From positions 1 to 14,086 of the forward strand of contig CAKUSI010000062.1 in assembly GCA_934678955.1 (NCBI GenBank): a DNA stretch of 14,086 nucleotides, in the 5' to 3' direction. This stretch comes from an uncultured Austwickia sp. (GTDB lineage: Bacteria; Actinomycetota; Actinomycetes; Actinomycetales; Dermatophilaceae). The position numbers and the translations under genes are program-made. The notes beneath the pieces are model-generated. The model was not told the DNA's origin and ran no database searches. It saw only the letters and a program-made list of their open reading frames with translations. Positions 6,810 through 13,435 of the stretch are shown piece by piece. Within the stretch, counting starts at the first letter, position 1; each line of letters begins with the position of its first letter.

Positions 6810-7765
6810 GAACTCGCCGCCGATGACGTCGCGCCGTGCTCGGCGAGGAGGGCCCGGGCGGCCTCCAGGTCGTCCGGCGTCTTGACGGCGATCGAGGGGA
6901 TCCCCTTCATGCCGCGCTTGGCGAGCCCGACGAGCGTGCCGGCGGGGGGCAGTTCGATGAGCGCGGTGACCCCCATCGCGAGGAGTGTCTCCATGACCTG
7001 ATCCCAACGGACCGGCCGGGCGACCTGGTCCACGATGCGCGAGAGCACCTGCGCCCCGTCGTCCACGGCCTGGCCGTCGCGGTTGCTGATCAAGGGGGCC
7101 CAGGGATCCTGCGGGTCGCTGGCGCGCACGCACGCGTCGAGATGCGCCACGGCGGGCCGCATGTGCTCGGTGTGGAACGCGCCCGCCACCGACAGGGGAA
7201 TGACCCGCGACCGGGCCGGCGCGTCCTGCTCGAGCGCGGACAGCTGCTCCATCGTCCCGGCGGCCACCACCTGCCCGCCCCCGTTCATGTTGGCGGGGGT
7301 GAGGCCGTGCCGCTCCAGCGCCTCGGCCACGGCGGCGGGGTCGCCGCCGACGACGGCGCTCATCCCGGTGGGCTGGACGGCGCTGGCCTGCGCCATGGCG
7401 CTGCCACGCTCGCGGACCAGCACGATCGCCTCGGAGGGCGTGAGGACGCCTGCGATGCCGGCCGCGGTGATCTCGCCGACCGAGTGGCCGCAGATGGCCC
7501 CCACGGCGGCGCGCGCCTGCGCGTCGTCGAGCAGCACCTCGGCCGCCGCCAGTCCCGCGGCGACGATCAACGGCTGCGCGATCGCGGTGTCCCGGATGGT
7601 CTCCGCGTCCGAGGTGGTGCCGTGCGCCACCAGGTCGATGCCGGACGCCTCGGAGAGGCGGGTCAGCGCGTCGCGGGCGGCGGGCAGTTCCAGCCAGGGG
7701 TCGAGGAAGCCGGGGGTCTGGGAGCCCTGTCCAGGGCAGAGGAGGGCGAGCACGCTTCCCACCAT
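6806..7765 (-). CDS. fabD: Malonyl-CoA:ACP transacylase (FabD)
   Basis: FabD moves the malonyl group from CoA to ACP and so supplies FabH and FabF. The 319-residue protein has the opening CPGQGSQTPGFLDPW, the nucleophile Ser95 in GHSVGE, Arg120 in RERGSAM for binding the malonyl carboxylate, and His198 in GAFHTEHM as catalytic base. Length is normal for the family. The ATG at 7765 lacks a Shine-Dalgarno sequence, and a GTG at 7753 would match the N-terminus of Streptomyces FabD more closely. The start is therefore uncertain by four codons, and leaderless translation is possible. The gene follows the regulator by 67 bp, a gap that holds two palindromes, and overlaps fabH by four bases. Confidence 0.96.
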   Translation of the reverse strand: MVGSVLALLCPGQGSQTPGFLDPWLELPAARDALTRLSEASGIDLVAHGTTSDAETIRDTAIAQPLIVAAGLAAAEVLLDDAQARAAVGAICGHSVGEITAAGIAGVLTPSEAIVLVRERGSAMAQASAVQPTGMSAVVGGDPAAVAEALERHGLTPANMNGGGQVVAAGTMEQLSALEQDAPARSRVIPLSVAGAFHTEHMRPAVAHLDACVRASDPQDPWAPLISNRDGQAVDDGAQVLSRIVDQVARPVRWDQVMETLLAMGVTALIELPPAGTLVGLAKRGMKGIPSIAVKTPDDLEAARALLAEHGATSSAASS

Positions 7766-7806
7766 GGCGCAGTTCGGTCGTCCAACTCGTCCGCGAAATC
7801 GACAGG

Positions 7807-7822
7807 AAGATCTCGCGATCTT
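7807..7822. promoter_or_regulatory. Palindrome between the regulator and fabD
   Basis: AAGATC (7807-7812) and GATCTT (7817-7822) are perfect arms around TCGC. It overlaps by two bases the 19-bp operator-like site at 7821-7839, and lies about 42 bases upstream of the fabD ATG. It could be part of the fabD operator, or the region recognised by a second protein. Its function is inferred from position only. Confidence 0.4.
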
Positions 7823-7839
7823 TGGAGGTTTCCTACAAA
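7821..7839. promoter_or_regulatory. Operator-like palindrome upstream of fabD
   Basis: TTTGGAGGTTTCCTACAAA has 8-base arms with one mismatch around a 3-base centre. It has the same architecture as, and 12 of 19 identical positions with, the perfect palindrome at 9113-9131 upstream of the regulator gene. It overlaps the last codons and stop of the regulator gene and is centred 65 bp upstream of the fabD ATG. It is a good candidate for the binding site of the PucR-type regulator. Confidence 0.55.
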
Positions 7840-9068
7840 ATCGCAGCCGTCGCGGAGAGCTCAGGGGCCGCATCGAGCGAGGCCGGCCCGGGGATCGCGG
7901 ACGCGTCATCGAGCAGGCTTACCGTCAGTGCGATCTGCACCACATAGGCCTCGCGGGCATCGGCGAGGTCGTACCCGATCACCTGCGCGATCCGTCCCAG
8001 GCGGTACCGGACGGTGTTGGGGTGGACGTAGAGCACTCGGGCGGTCGCCTCCACGCCGCGGCCCCTCTCCAAATAGCAGGTGGCGGTCTCATACAGGCCA
8101 CCGCCCGCGGCCCGCAAGGGTGCGGCGACGCGACTCGAGAGATGCCTGCGGGCCACCGCGTCACCCGTGAGGACCCGCTCGGGTAACAGGTCGGAGGCCA
8201 GGACAGGGCGCGGCGCGGCCGGCCACCCCGGGGCACCGCGCAGGCCAGCGAAGGCCGCACGGGCCGACCGCCCCGCTGCGTGCAGCCGGGGGACGGTGGG
8301 GCCGACCACGATCGGGCCCGGCCCGAAGACGCTCTGCAGGGACCGCGCCGCGCCGAGCGCATCGGGAGCCCCGCCGAGCACGACCACCAAGCGGCGCCCC
8401 TGGACCGCGAGCAGCACGTCCAGGCGTGCGGATTCGGCGACGGACCGGGCGCGGTCGAGGAGCCGGTCGGCCCTGCCTCGGGGCGTGGCACCGACGACCA
8501 CCGTCACGTCGCCGAGCCCGTCCCAGCCGAGCGCGGCGGCGCGGGAGGTGACGTCGTCGTCGCTCTCACCGCGCAGGACGGCGTCCACGACGAGCGATTC
8601 CAGCCGTGCGTCCCACGCCCCGCGTGACTCGGCGGCGTCCGCGTACACCTGCGCGGCGGCGAACGCGACGTCGCGGGAGTAGCGCAGCACGGCCTCACGG
8701 AGCGCGTCCTGCTCGTCGGGCCCCGCCAACTCGGGGATGTGCTGCTCGACGACGTCCACGACCGTGCGCAGGAGGTCCAGCGTCTGGCGCAGTGAGATGG
8801 CCCGGGTGAGCGCCCGAGGCGCGTCGGCGAACACGTCCGCCCCGGCGATGTCGGCGTTGTCCGCGGCGACATACCAGCGGACGAACGACGTGAAGCCGGA
8901 GTGCACGAGCACACCGACCCAGGAGCGCTCGTGGGCGGACAGGGCCGAATACCAGCCGAGGTGCGCCTCCATGTGCGCGTAGGCGGCGGTGGTCAGCCGG
9001 TCCGCGCTGCGCTCGACCGCCGCGATCGTGTCCGGGGAGGCGGCGCGCCGCGAAGATCCGGTGGTCAT
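7833..9068 (-). CDS. fasR: PucR-family transcriptional regulator, FasR-like
   Basis: This 411-residue protein ends in the PucR-type HTH (about residues 338-381: GVEATARVLYVHPNTVRYRL, then GRIAQVIGYDL), the diagnostic C-terminal domain of the family. The middle holds a degenerate GGDEF-like region typical of PucR/CdaR regulators. The N-terminal half is a helical region of the kind seen in the Streptomyces homologue FasR (from memory, SCO2386), an activator of fabDHPF. Its place directly before fabD supports the same role. The start at 9068 is preferred over a GTG at 9128: a -10 box ends seven bases upstream, and the GTG falls inside a perfect palindrome. A 30-residue Ala/Ser-rich tail follows the HTH. 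No signal or membrane segment is visible. The effector is unknown. Confidence 0.9.
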   Translation of the reverse strand: MTTGSSRRAASPDTIAAVERSADRLTTAAYAHMEAHLGWYSALSAHERSWVGVLVHSGFTSFVRWYVAADNADIAGADVFADAPRALTRAISLRQTLDLLRTVVDVVEQHIPELAGPDEQDALREAVLRYSRDVAFAAAQVYADAAESRGAWDARLESLVVDAVLRGESDDDVTSRAAALGWDGLGDVTVVVGATPRGRADRLLDRARSVAESARLDVLLAVQGRRLVVVLGGAPDALGAARSLQSVFGPGPIVVGPTVPRLHAAGRSARAAFAGLRGAPGWPAAPRPVLASDLLPERVLTGDAVARRHLSSRVAAPLRAAGGGLYETATCYLERGRGVEATARVLYVHPNTVRYRLGRIAQVIGYDLADAREAYVVQIALTVSLLDDASAIPGPASLDAAPELSATAAIL

Positions 9069-9105
9069 GCCGGCGATTCTAGGCTCGTGGCGAGAGGCCG
9101 GCGAC
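9069..9105 (-). promoter_or_regulatory. Leaderless-type promoter of the PucR-type regulator
   Basis: On the minus strand TAGAAT (complement of 9076-9081) matches the -10 consensus at five of six positions. It ends seven bases before the ATG at 9068, which would put the transcription start at the A of the ATG. A weak -35 (GTCGCC, complement of 9100-9105) lies 18 bases further up. No Shine-Dalgarno sequence is present, consistent with a leaderless transcript. Confidence 0.55.
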
Positions 9106-9112
9106 ATCCGTT

Positions 9113-9131
9113 CTTGTGGGCTCCCCACAAG
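9113..9131. promoter_or_regulatory. Perfect 19-bp operator-like palindrome upstream of the regulator
   Basis: CTTGTGGG (9113-9120) and CCCACAAG (9124-9131) are perfect arms around CTC. The centre is 54 bp upstream of the predicted start of the regulator transcript, just outside the -35 box. It also lies 5' of the divergent gene at 9331. A related palindrome is found upstream of fabD (7821-7839). It is probably an autoregulatory or activator site of the PucR-type protein. Confidence 0.65.
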
Positions 9132-9187
9132 CTCGACGAGGCGCAGCTGTGTCCTGGCTCACGGGGTCACGAAGAAGGTAACGGGTG

Positions 9188-9238
9188 CGCCCCGCTAGGT
9201 TCGACGCCCCGCTAGGTTCGACGCCCCGCTAGGTTCGA
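9188..9238. repeat. Three perfect tandem copies of a 17-bp unit
   Basis: The unit CGCCCCGCTAGGTTCGA occurs at 9188-9204, 9205-9221 and 9222-9238 without a mismatch. Each copy holds CTAG, usually a rare tetramer in bacteria, and TAGGTT, which fits the actinobacterial -10 pattern TANNNT on the plus strand. The array lies about 90 bp upstream of the gene at 9331 and about 120 bp from the regulator start. It could be a set of protein-binding sites, a tandem promoter duplication or a neutral minisatellite. Confidence 0.8.
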
Positions 9239-9330
9239 ACCGACGAGATGCGCAGGGAAGGCGTCGCGCGGCGGTCCCTCCCTGGCGCAGAGGTGAGTAC
9301 AAGGACGAGCGCGAAGGCGAGGGGTGCGGG

Positions 9331-11883
9331 ATGGCGAACTACACCTGGGCGAGCACGGGGGTGGGCGGGCTCGACCAGGTGATCGACGGGCTGCGGCTCG
9401 GCGACAACGTGGTGTGGCAGGTGGACTCGGTCGCGGCGTACCGGCGGATGGTCGAGCCTTACGTCGCCCAGGCCCGCAAAGACGGCCGGCGCCTGGTCTA
9501 CGTCCGGTTCGGCGGCCACGACGAGTTGATCGATGACCTGAGCGGCGTGTCCGTGCACCGGGTCGACGCCTCGCTCGGGTTCGAGGCCTGCGCCCGGACC
9601 GTCCACGAGATCCTCACTGCCGAAGGTCTCGGCGCGTTCTACGTGTTCGACTGCCTCACCGAATTGCTGGAGGACTGGCACGCGGACCTGATGGTGATGA
9701 ACTTCTTCAAGGTCACGTGCCCCTACCTGTACGAGCTCGACACGGTCGCGTATTTCGCCATGCTGCGCGGGCGGCACACGTTCGACACGATCGCGGGAAT
9801 CCGCGAGACCACCCAGGTCCTGCTCGACCTCAGCCAGGTGGACGAGGACACCTACGTCCACCCGCTCAAGGTCTGGGGCCGGCACTCACCGACGATGTTC
9901 TTCCCCCACCGCATCGCGGGCGACGAGGCGCACTCGATCACCTCGAGCACCGACGCGGCGCGCCTCTTCGCGTCGATCGATCGCACGCTGCAACCGGTCG
10001 ACCCCTGGCTGGCCCTGGTGCAACAGGGTCGCGACGCGCTCTCGGCCGACGCCGCGACCCAGGAGCAGGCGAGCGAGGTGCTGCGCTCGGTGCTGATCGG
10101 TCGGGAGGGCCGGATCGTCGATCTGGCGCGCCGGCACATGAGCCTCGCGGACCTCGTCGCGATCGCCTCACGGGTGATCGGCAGCGGATACATCGGGGGC
10201 AAGAGCGTCGGCATGCTCCTTGCCAGGGCCATCCTGGCGACCGAGGCCGGCGAGCGGTTCGCCGAGCGGCTCGAGCCGCACGACTCCTACTTCCTCGGCT
10301 CCGACCTGTTCTACACGTACATCGTGGCCAACGGCTGGTGGAAGACCTGGACCCGGCAGCGCACGGACGAGGGTTATGAGGACGCGGGCGCCGCGCTGCA
10401 CGACCTTCTGCCGCGCGGCCGCTTCCCGCGCCCTGTGCGCGAGCAGTTCCTCCAGATGCTGGAGTACTTCGGTGCCTCTCCGATCATCGTGCGGTCCTCC
10501 TCGCTGCTGGAGGACAACTTCGGCAACGCGTTCGCGGGCAAGTACGACAGCGTGTTCTGCGCCAACCAGGGCGGCCCCGAGGAGCGGCTGGTGGCGCTGG
10601 AGGACGCGGTGCGGACGGTGTATGCGAGCTCGATGAGCTCCGAGGCCCTGCGCTACCGGCGCGAGCGCGGCCTGGCCCAGCTGGACGAGCAGATGGCCGT
10701 GCTCATCCAGCGGGTGTCCGGGGACCACCACGGCCAGTACTTCTTCCCGCACGCGGCCGGGGTGGGCAACTCCGCCAACCTCTACGTCTGGGATCCGGAG
10801 ATCGACTCCTCGGCGGGGATGGTCCGTCTCGTCCTCGGGCTGGGGACGCGGGCGGTCGACCGGACCACGCGGGACTACGCCCGGATCGTCGCCCTCGACG
10901 ACCCGACGCGGCGGTCGCGGGTCGACGAAGCCGACGCGATTCGGTTCAGTCAGCATGGGGTCGACGTGCTCGACCTGGAGGCCAACGAACTCGTCACGAT
11001 CCCGTCGGCAAACGTGACCGACCTGGACATCAAAGCCGATCAGGGCCTGTTCTTCAGCCGGGACGAGGCGACCCTGCGACGGATGCGAGAGCTCGGCCGG
11101 TGGCCCGAGAAGACCCCCGTGATCCTGGACTTCGCGGGTTTGCTGGCCGACACCGACGTACCCGGCCTCCTGCGGGACGTGCTGCGCACGGTGTCCGGCG
11201 CCTACGCCCATCCGGTCGACGTCGAGTTCACGGTGAACTTCGCGGCCTCGGGTGAACCGCGGATCAACCTCGTCCAGTGCCGCCCCCTGCAGACGCGCGG
11301 TCTGGGCAAGGCGGTGGAGATGCCCGACGAGCAGGCCGCCCAGGATGCGCTGTTCGCGACGCTGGGGCACTTCATGGGCGGGAACGTCCGGCTGCCGCTG
11401 TCGTACGTGGTCATGGTGCGTCCCGACGCATACCTCGCTCTCGGACAGCAGGACAGGTATGCCGTGGCGCGCCGGATCGGACGCATCAACCAGGCGCTCC
11501 GGGGGGAGTCATACCTGGCGATCGGGCCGGGGCGATGGGGCACGACGACGCCGTCTCTGGGGGTGCCGGTGCACTTCACCGAGATCCAGGGGGCCGCCGC
11601 GCTGTGCGAGGTGACCTACCCCGCCGGGGACTTCCGGCCCGAGCTCTCCTACGGCAGCCACTTCTTCCAGGATCTGGTCGAGTCCGGGATCTTCTACGTC
11701 GCGGTGTTCTCCGAACGGGAGGACGCCACCTTCACCCCGGAGCACGTCCTGGGGCGTGAGAACGTGATCGCCGAGGTGGATCCGGAGGAGGGGGACTCGG
11801 AGGTCATCCACGTCGCCCGGTTCGAGGACCTCGTCCTGTGCTCGGACATCGAGTCGCAGCGGCTCGTGTGCCTTCAGGGGTGA
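9331..11883 (+). CDS. Orphan PPDK/PEP-synthase-like ATP-binding protein with KaiC-like N-terminus
   Basis: This 850-residue protein has three parts. Residues 1 to about 195 look like a degenerate RecA/KaiC fold: STGVGGLDQVIDGL at the start, a Walker-B-like FYVFDCLTEL at 103-112 and a FPHRI end. The P-loop is missing, replaced by WQVDSVAAYRR. Residues about 280-655 match the ATP-binding domain of pyruvate phosphate dikinase and PEP synthase: GGKSVGM at 289-295, VRSSSLLEDNFGNAFAGKYD at 387-406, and VQCRPLQT at 648-655. Residues about 675-795 form a further conserved-looking module (GPGRWGTTTPSLGVPV, then SYGSHFFQDLVESGIFYVAV). The phosphohistidine swivel domain and the PEP/pyruvate barrel of true PEP synthase are absent, so it should not be called ppsA. 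AGGGG (9320-9324) precedes the ATG by six bases. It diverges from the regulator. Its phosphoacceptor is unknown. Confidence 0.85.
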   Translation: MANYTWASTGVGGLDQVIDGLRLGDNVVWQVDSVAAYRRMVEPYVAQARKDGRRLVYVRFGGHDELIDDLSGVSVHRVDASLGFEACARTVHEILTAEGLGAFYVFDCLTELLEDWHADLMVMNFFKVTCPYLYELDTVAYFAMLRGRHTFDTIAGIRETTQVLLDLSQVDEDTYVHPLKVWGRHSPTMFFPHRIAGDEAHSITSSTDAARLFASIDRTLQPVDPWLALVQQGRDALSADAATQEQASEVLRSVLIGREGRIVDLARRHMSLADLVAIASRVIGSGYIGGKSVGMLLARAILATEAGERFAERLEPHDSYFLGSDLFYTYIVANGWWKTWTRQRTDEGYEDAGAALHDLLPRGRFPRPVREQFLQMLEYFGASPIIVRSSSLLEDNFGNAFAGKYDSVFCANQGGPEERLVALEDAVRTVYASSMSSEALRYRRERGLAQLDEQMAVLIQRVSGDHHGQYFFPHAAGVGNSANLYVWDPEIDSSAGMVRLVLGLGTRAVDRTTRDYARIVALDDPTRRSRVDEADAIRFSQHGVDVLDLEANELVTIPSANVTDLDIKADQGLFFSRDEATLRRMRELGRWPEKTPVILDFAGLLADTDVPGLLRDVLRTVSGAYAHPVDVEFTVNFAASGEPRINLVQCRPLQTRGLGKAVEMPDEQAAQDALFATLGHFMGGNVRLPLSYVVMVRPDAYLALGQQDRYAVARRIGRINQALRGESYLAIGPGRWGTTTPSLGVPVHFTEIQGAAALCEVTYPAGDFRPELSYGSHFFQDLVESGIFYVAVFSEREDATFTPEHVLGRENVIAEVDPEEGDSEVIHVARFEDLVLCSDIESQRLVCLQG

Positions 11884-11902
11884 GCCGGCGTCGGCGGGCG
11901 TG

Positions 11903-12703
11903 TCAGGGCAGGAAATCCCGCAGCGGGCGGCAGTCGGCCCGGTGGCACTGGGCCAGCCAGGCCTCGTAGCCCGGCCGCAGGAGGGCCCAGTCGTGGTCCG
12001 TCATCGCGTACCAGGCCGTGTCCCTCGCGCGAGACTTGACCACGATCGCGTTGCGCCAGATGCCCTCGTAGCCGAAACCGTACCGCGCGGCCGCGCGACG
12101 CGACCCGGCGTGCAGCGCATCGCACTTCCACTCCAGGCGGCGGAAGCCGAGGTCCTCGAACACGTAGCGGGCCACCAAGTAGATCGCCTCGGTGCCCGGC
12201 GTTGCCCGCCGGGCGCCCTCGCCGTACATCACGAACGCCACCTCCACGCTCCCCATCGCGAGGTCGCAGCGCTGGAGGGCCAGCATGCCGACCACGGGCG
12301 CGGAGCCGCGGAGGGATGCGTCGCCCGCTGCAGGGCCGCCGAGGGACTGAAGGGCGAAGAACACCTTCCCGTCATCGCCCAGGAGCGTGCGGAGGCAGGC
12401 GGCCAGCCCGTCGGTAGTCCGGCAGGGAGGAAACCCAAGGTATGTCCACAGCTCGTCCCCGCCGGCCGACCGCATCGCCGTCAGCAGATCGCCGGCGTGC
12501 TCCTCGCGCAGCGGGACGAGCCACACGCGCCGGCCGCGCAGGGTGGTCGCCGTCGGCGCCGATGCGCCCGAATAATCCACGTCCTGGCCGATGGGCTGCC
12601 CGAGCGCGTTGAGCCGGCCCGGCGCGGGCGCCCGGACGCGGTCTGTGGGCAGCCGGCCGGGATCCTGCGTCCCGGCCGAGAGGGTGGGGGGATCGTCGGG
12701 CAC
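11903..12703 (-). CDS. GNAT-family N-acetyltransferase (RimJ/RimL type)
   Basis: This 266-residue protein probably transfers acetyl from acetyl-CoA to an amine or protein N-terminus; the substrate is unknown. The N-terminal part carries LNALGQPIG, a motif common in this subgroup. The GNAT core runs from about 60 to 240, with RGRRVWLVPLREEHAGDL, the strand GSVEVAFVMY, the turn and helix TPGTEAIYLVARYVFEDLGFRRLEWKCD, then SRRAAARYGFGYEGIWRNAIVVKSRARDTAWYAMTDHDW. The acetyl-CoA loop usually written Q/RxxGxG/A is poorly conserved here, as in many RimJ/L relatives. The GTG at 12703 is chosen because protein-like composition starts there and CAGAAT ends seven bases upstream, suggesting a leaderless start. 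The frame stays open to 12898, but that part overlaps the promoter of the VOC gene. It converges on the 850-residue gene with 19 bases between stops. Confidence 0.85.
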   Translation of the reverse strand: MPDDPPTLSAGTQDPGRLPTDRVRAPAPGRLNALGQPIGQDVDYSGASAPTATTLRGRRVWLVPLREEHAGDLLTAMRSAGGDELWTYLGFPPCRTTDGLAACLRTLLGDDGKVFFALQSLGGPAAGDASLRGSAPVVGMLALQRCDLAMGSVEVAFVMYGEGARRATPGTEAIYLVARYVFEDLGFRRLEWKCDALHAGSRRAAARYGFGYEGIWRNAIVVKSRARDTAWYAMTDHDWALLRPGYEAWLAQCHRADCRPLRDFLP

Positions 12704-12896
12704 GGGGGAGATTCTGCCTGGCCGCCACCGGCCGGGCGCCGCGGGATGCCGGAGCGGCGTCCCGCCCCGGGTGTCAGTGGCGGCTTCTAGGCTCGGCACG
12801 TCGGGCTCCGCCCAGCACCGCACCACGAACCCCATACCACCGAACTCGCGGACCACGCAGCACCGTGACCGCCAGGACCCCGTACCAGGAGAAACC

Positions 12897-13292
12897 ATGT
12901 CCCGTGTCGTGCACTTCGAGATCCAGGCCGACGACCTGACGCGCGCCCGCGAGTTCTATGCCGCGGCGTTCGGCTGGACGTTCCAGGACTACAGCGAGTT
13001 CACCGGCAGCCCGTATTTCGGGGTCATCACCGGCGACGACGAGCAGCCCGGCATCAACGGCGGCCTCCTGCAACGCCCGGTCGCTGCCCCCGGGCCGGAG
13101 CAGGGCACGAACGCCTACGTCTGCACCGTGGGGGTGGAGGACTACGACGCCGCCCACGAGCGGATCGTCGCCGCCGGAGGCATCGTGGCGCTGCCCAAGA
13201 TGGCCCTGCCGGGGATGGCCTGGCAGGGCTACTACCTCGACACCGAGGGCAACACGTTCGGGATTCACCAGCCGGATCCGAACGCCGCCTGA
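12897..13292 (+). CDS. VOC-family protein (glyoxalase/bleomycin-resistance fold)
   Basis: This 131-residue protein is a single-module vicinal-oxygen-chelate protein. It starts with SRVVHFEIQADDLTRAREFYAAAFGWTFQ, continues through a PGINGGLLQRP loop and a TVGVEDYDAAHERIVAAGG helix, and ends with YYLDTEGNTFGIHQPD. His6 and Glu117 stand at the usual metal-ligand positions, so it may bind a metal, but family members range from glyoxalases to binding proteins and the substrate cannot be named. AGGAGA (12887-12892) lies four bases before the ATG, which fixes the start and rejects the upstream extension to 12591. It diverges from the GNAT gene and converges on aceE across two hairpins. Confidence 0.9.
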   Translation: MSRVVHFEIQADDLTRAREFYAAAFGWTFQDYSEFTGSPYFGVITGDDEQPGINGGLLQRPVAAPGPEQGTNAYVCTVGVEDYDAAHERIVAAGGIVALPKMALPGMAWQGYYLDTEGNTFGIHQPDPNAA

Positions 13293-13337
13293 GACGTGCA
13301 GGCTCGGCAACGGGCAAGAGGCTCGGCAAACGCGAGA

Positions 13338-13368
13338 GGGTCGGATCACCGATGAGGTGATCCGACCC
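13338..13368. terminator. First of two hairpins between the VOC gene and aceE
   Basis: A perfect 13-bp stem, GGGTCGGATCACC (13338-13350) with GGTGATCCGACCC (13356-13368), closes a five-base loop. Three more outer pairs form after one mismatch. It lies about 45 bases after the VOC stop and about 70 bases after the aceE stop. Only a C-rich tract follows on the plus strand, so it is a GC-type hairpin without a U-run. Confidence 0.7.
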
Positions 13369-13376
13369 CCTCACCC

Positions 13377-13403
13377 CGCTCGACGCCAGACTGGCGTCGA
13401 GCG
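13377..13403. terminator. Second hairpin between the VOC gene and aceE
   Basis: CGCTCGACGCCAG (13377-13389) and CTGGCGTCGAGCG (13391-13403) are perfect 13-base arms around a single A, so about 12 pairs can form with a three-base loop. It is symmetrical and lies in a convergent gap, so together with the previous hairpin it probably stops transcription from both sides. Confidence 0.7.
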
Positions 13404-13435
13404 CGGTGTCAGGCCTCTGGTGGCTCAGTTGTGGC

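Noticed and set aside
7766..7909. Longer fabD reading frame starting inside the regulator gene
   Set aside because: The extension is Arg/Pro-rich with no FabD homology, and it covers the operator-like palindromes.
5820..8170. Plus-strand open frames opposite fabH, fabD and the regulator
   Set aside because: They are Arg/Gly/His-rich shadow frames in high-GC DNA, with no start signals or domains.
9188..9238. Possible CRISPR array
   Set aside because: The 17-bp copies are directly adjacent with no spacers, are too short, and there are no cas genes.
10168..11370. Minus-strand open frame opposite the PPDK-like gene
   Set aside because: It is an antisense shadow; the plus-strand frame has clear ATP-binding motifs over the same bases.
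9331..11883. Calling the 850-residue protein PEP synthase (ppsA)
   Set aside because: The phosphohistidine and PEP/pyruvate-binding domains needed for that reaction are not visible.
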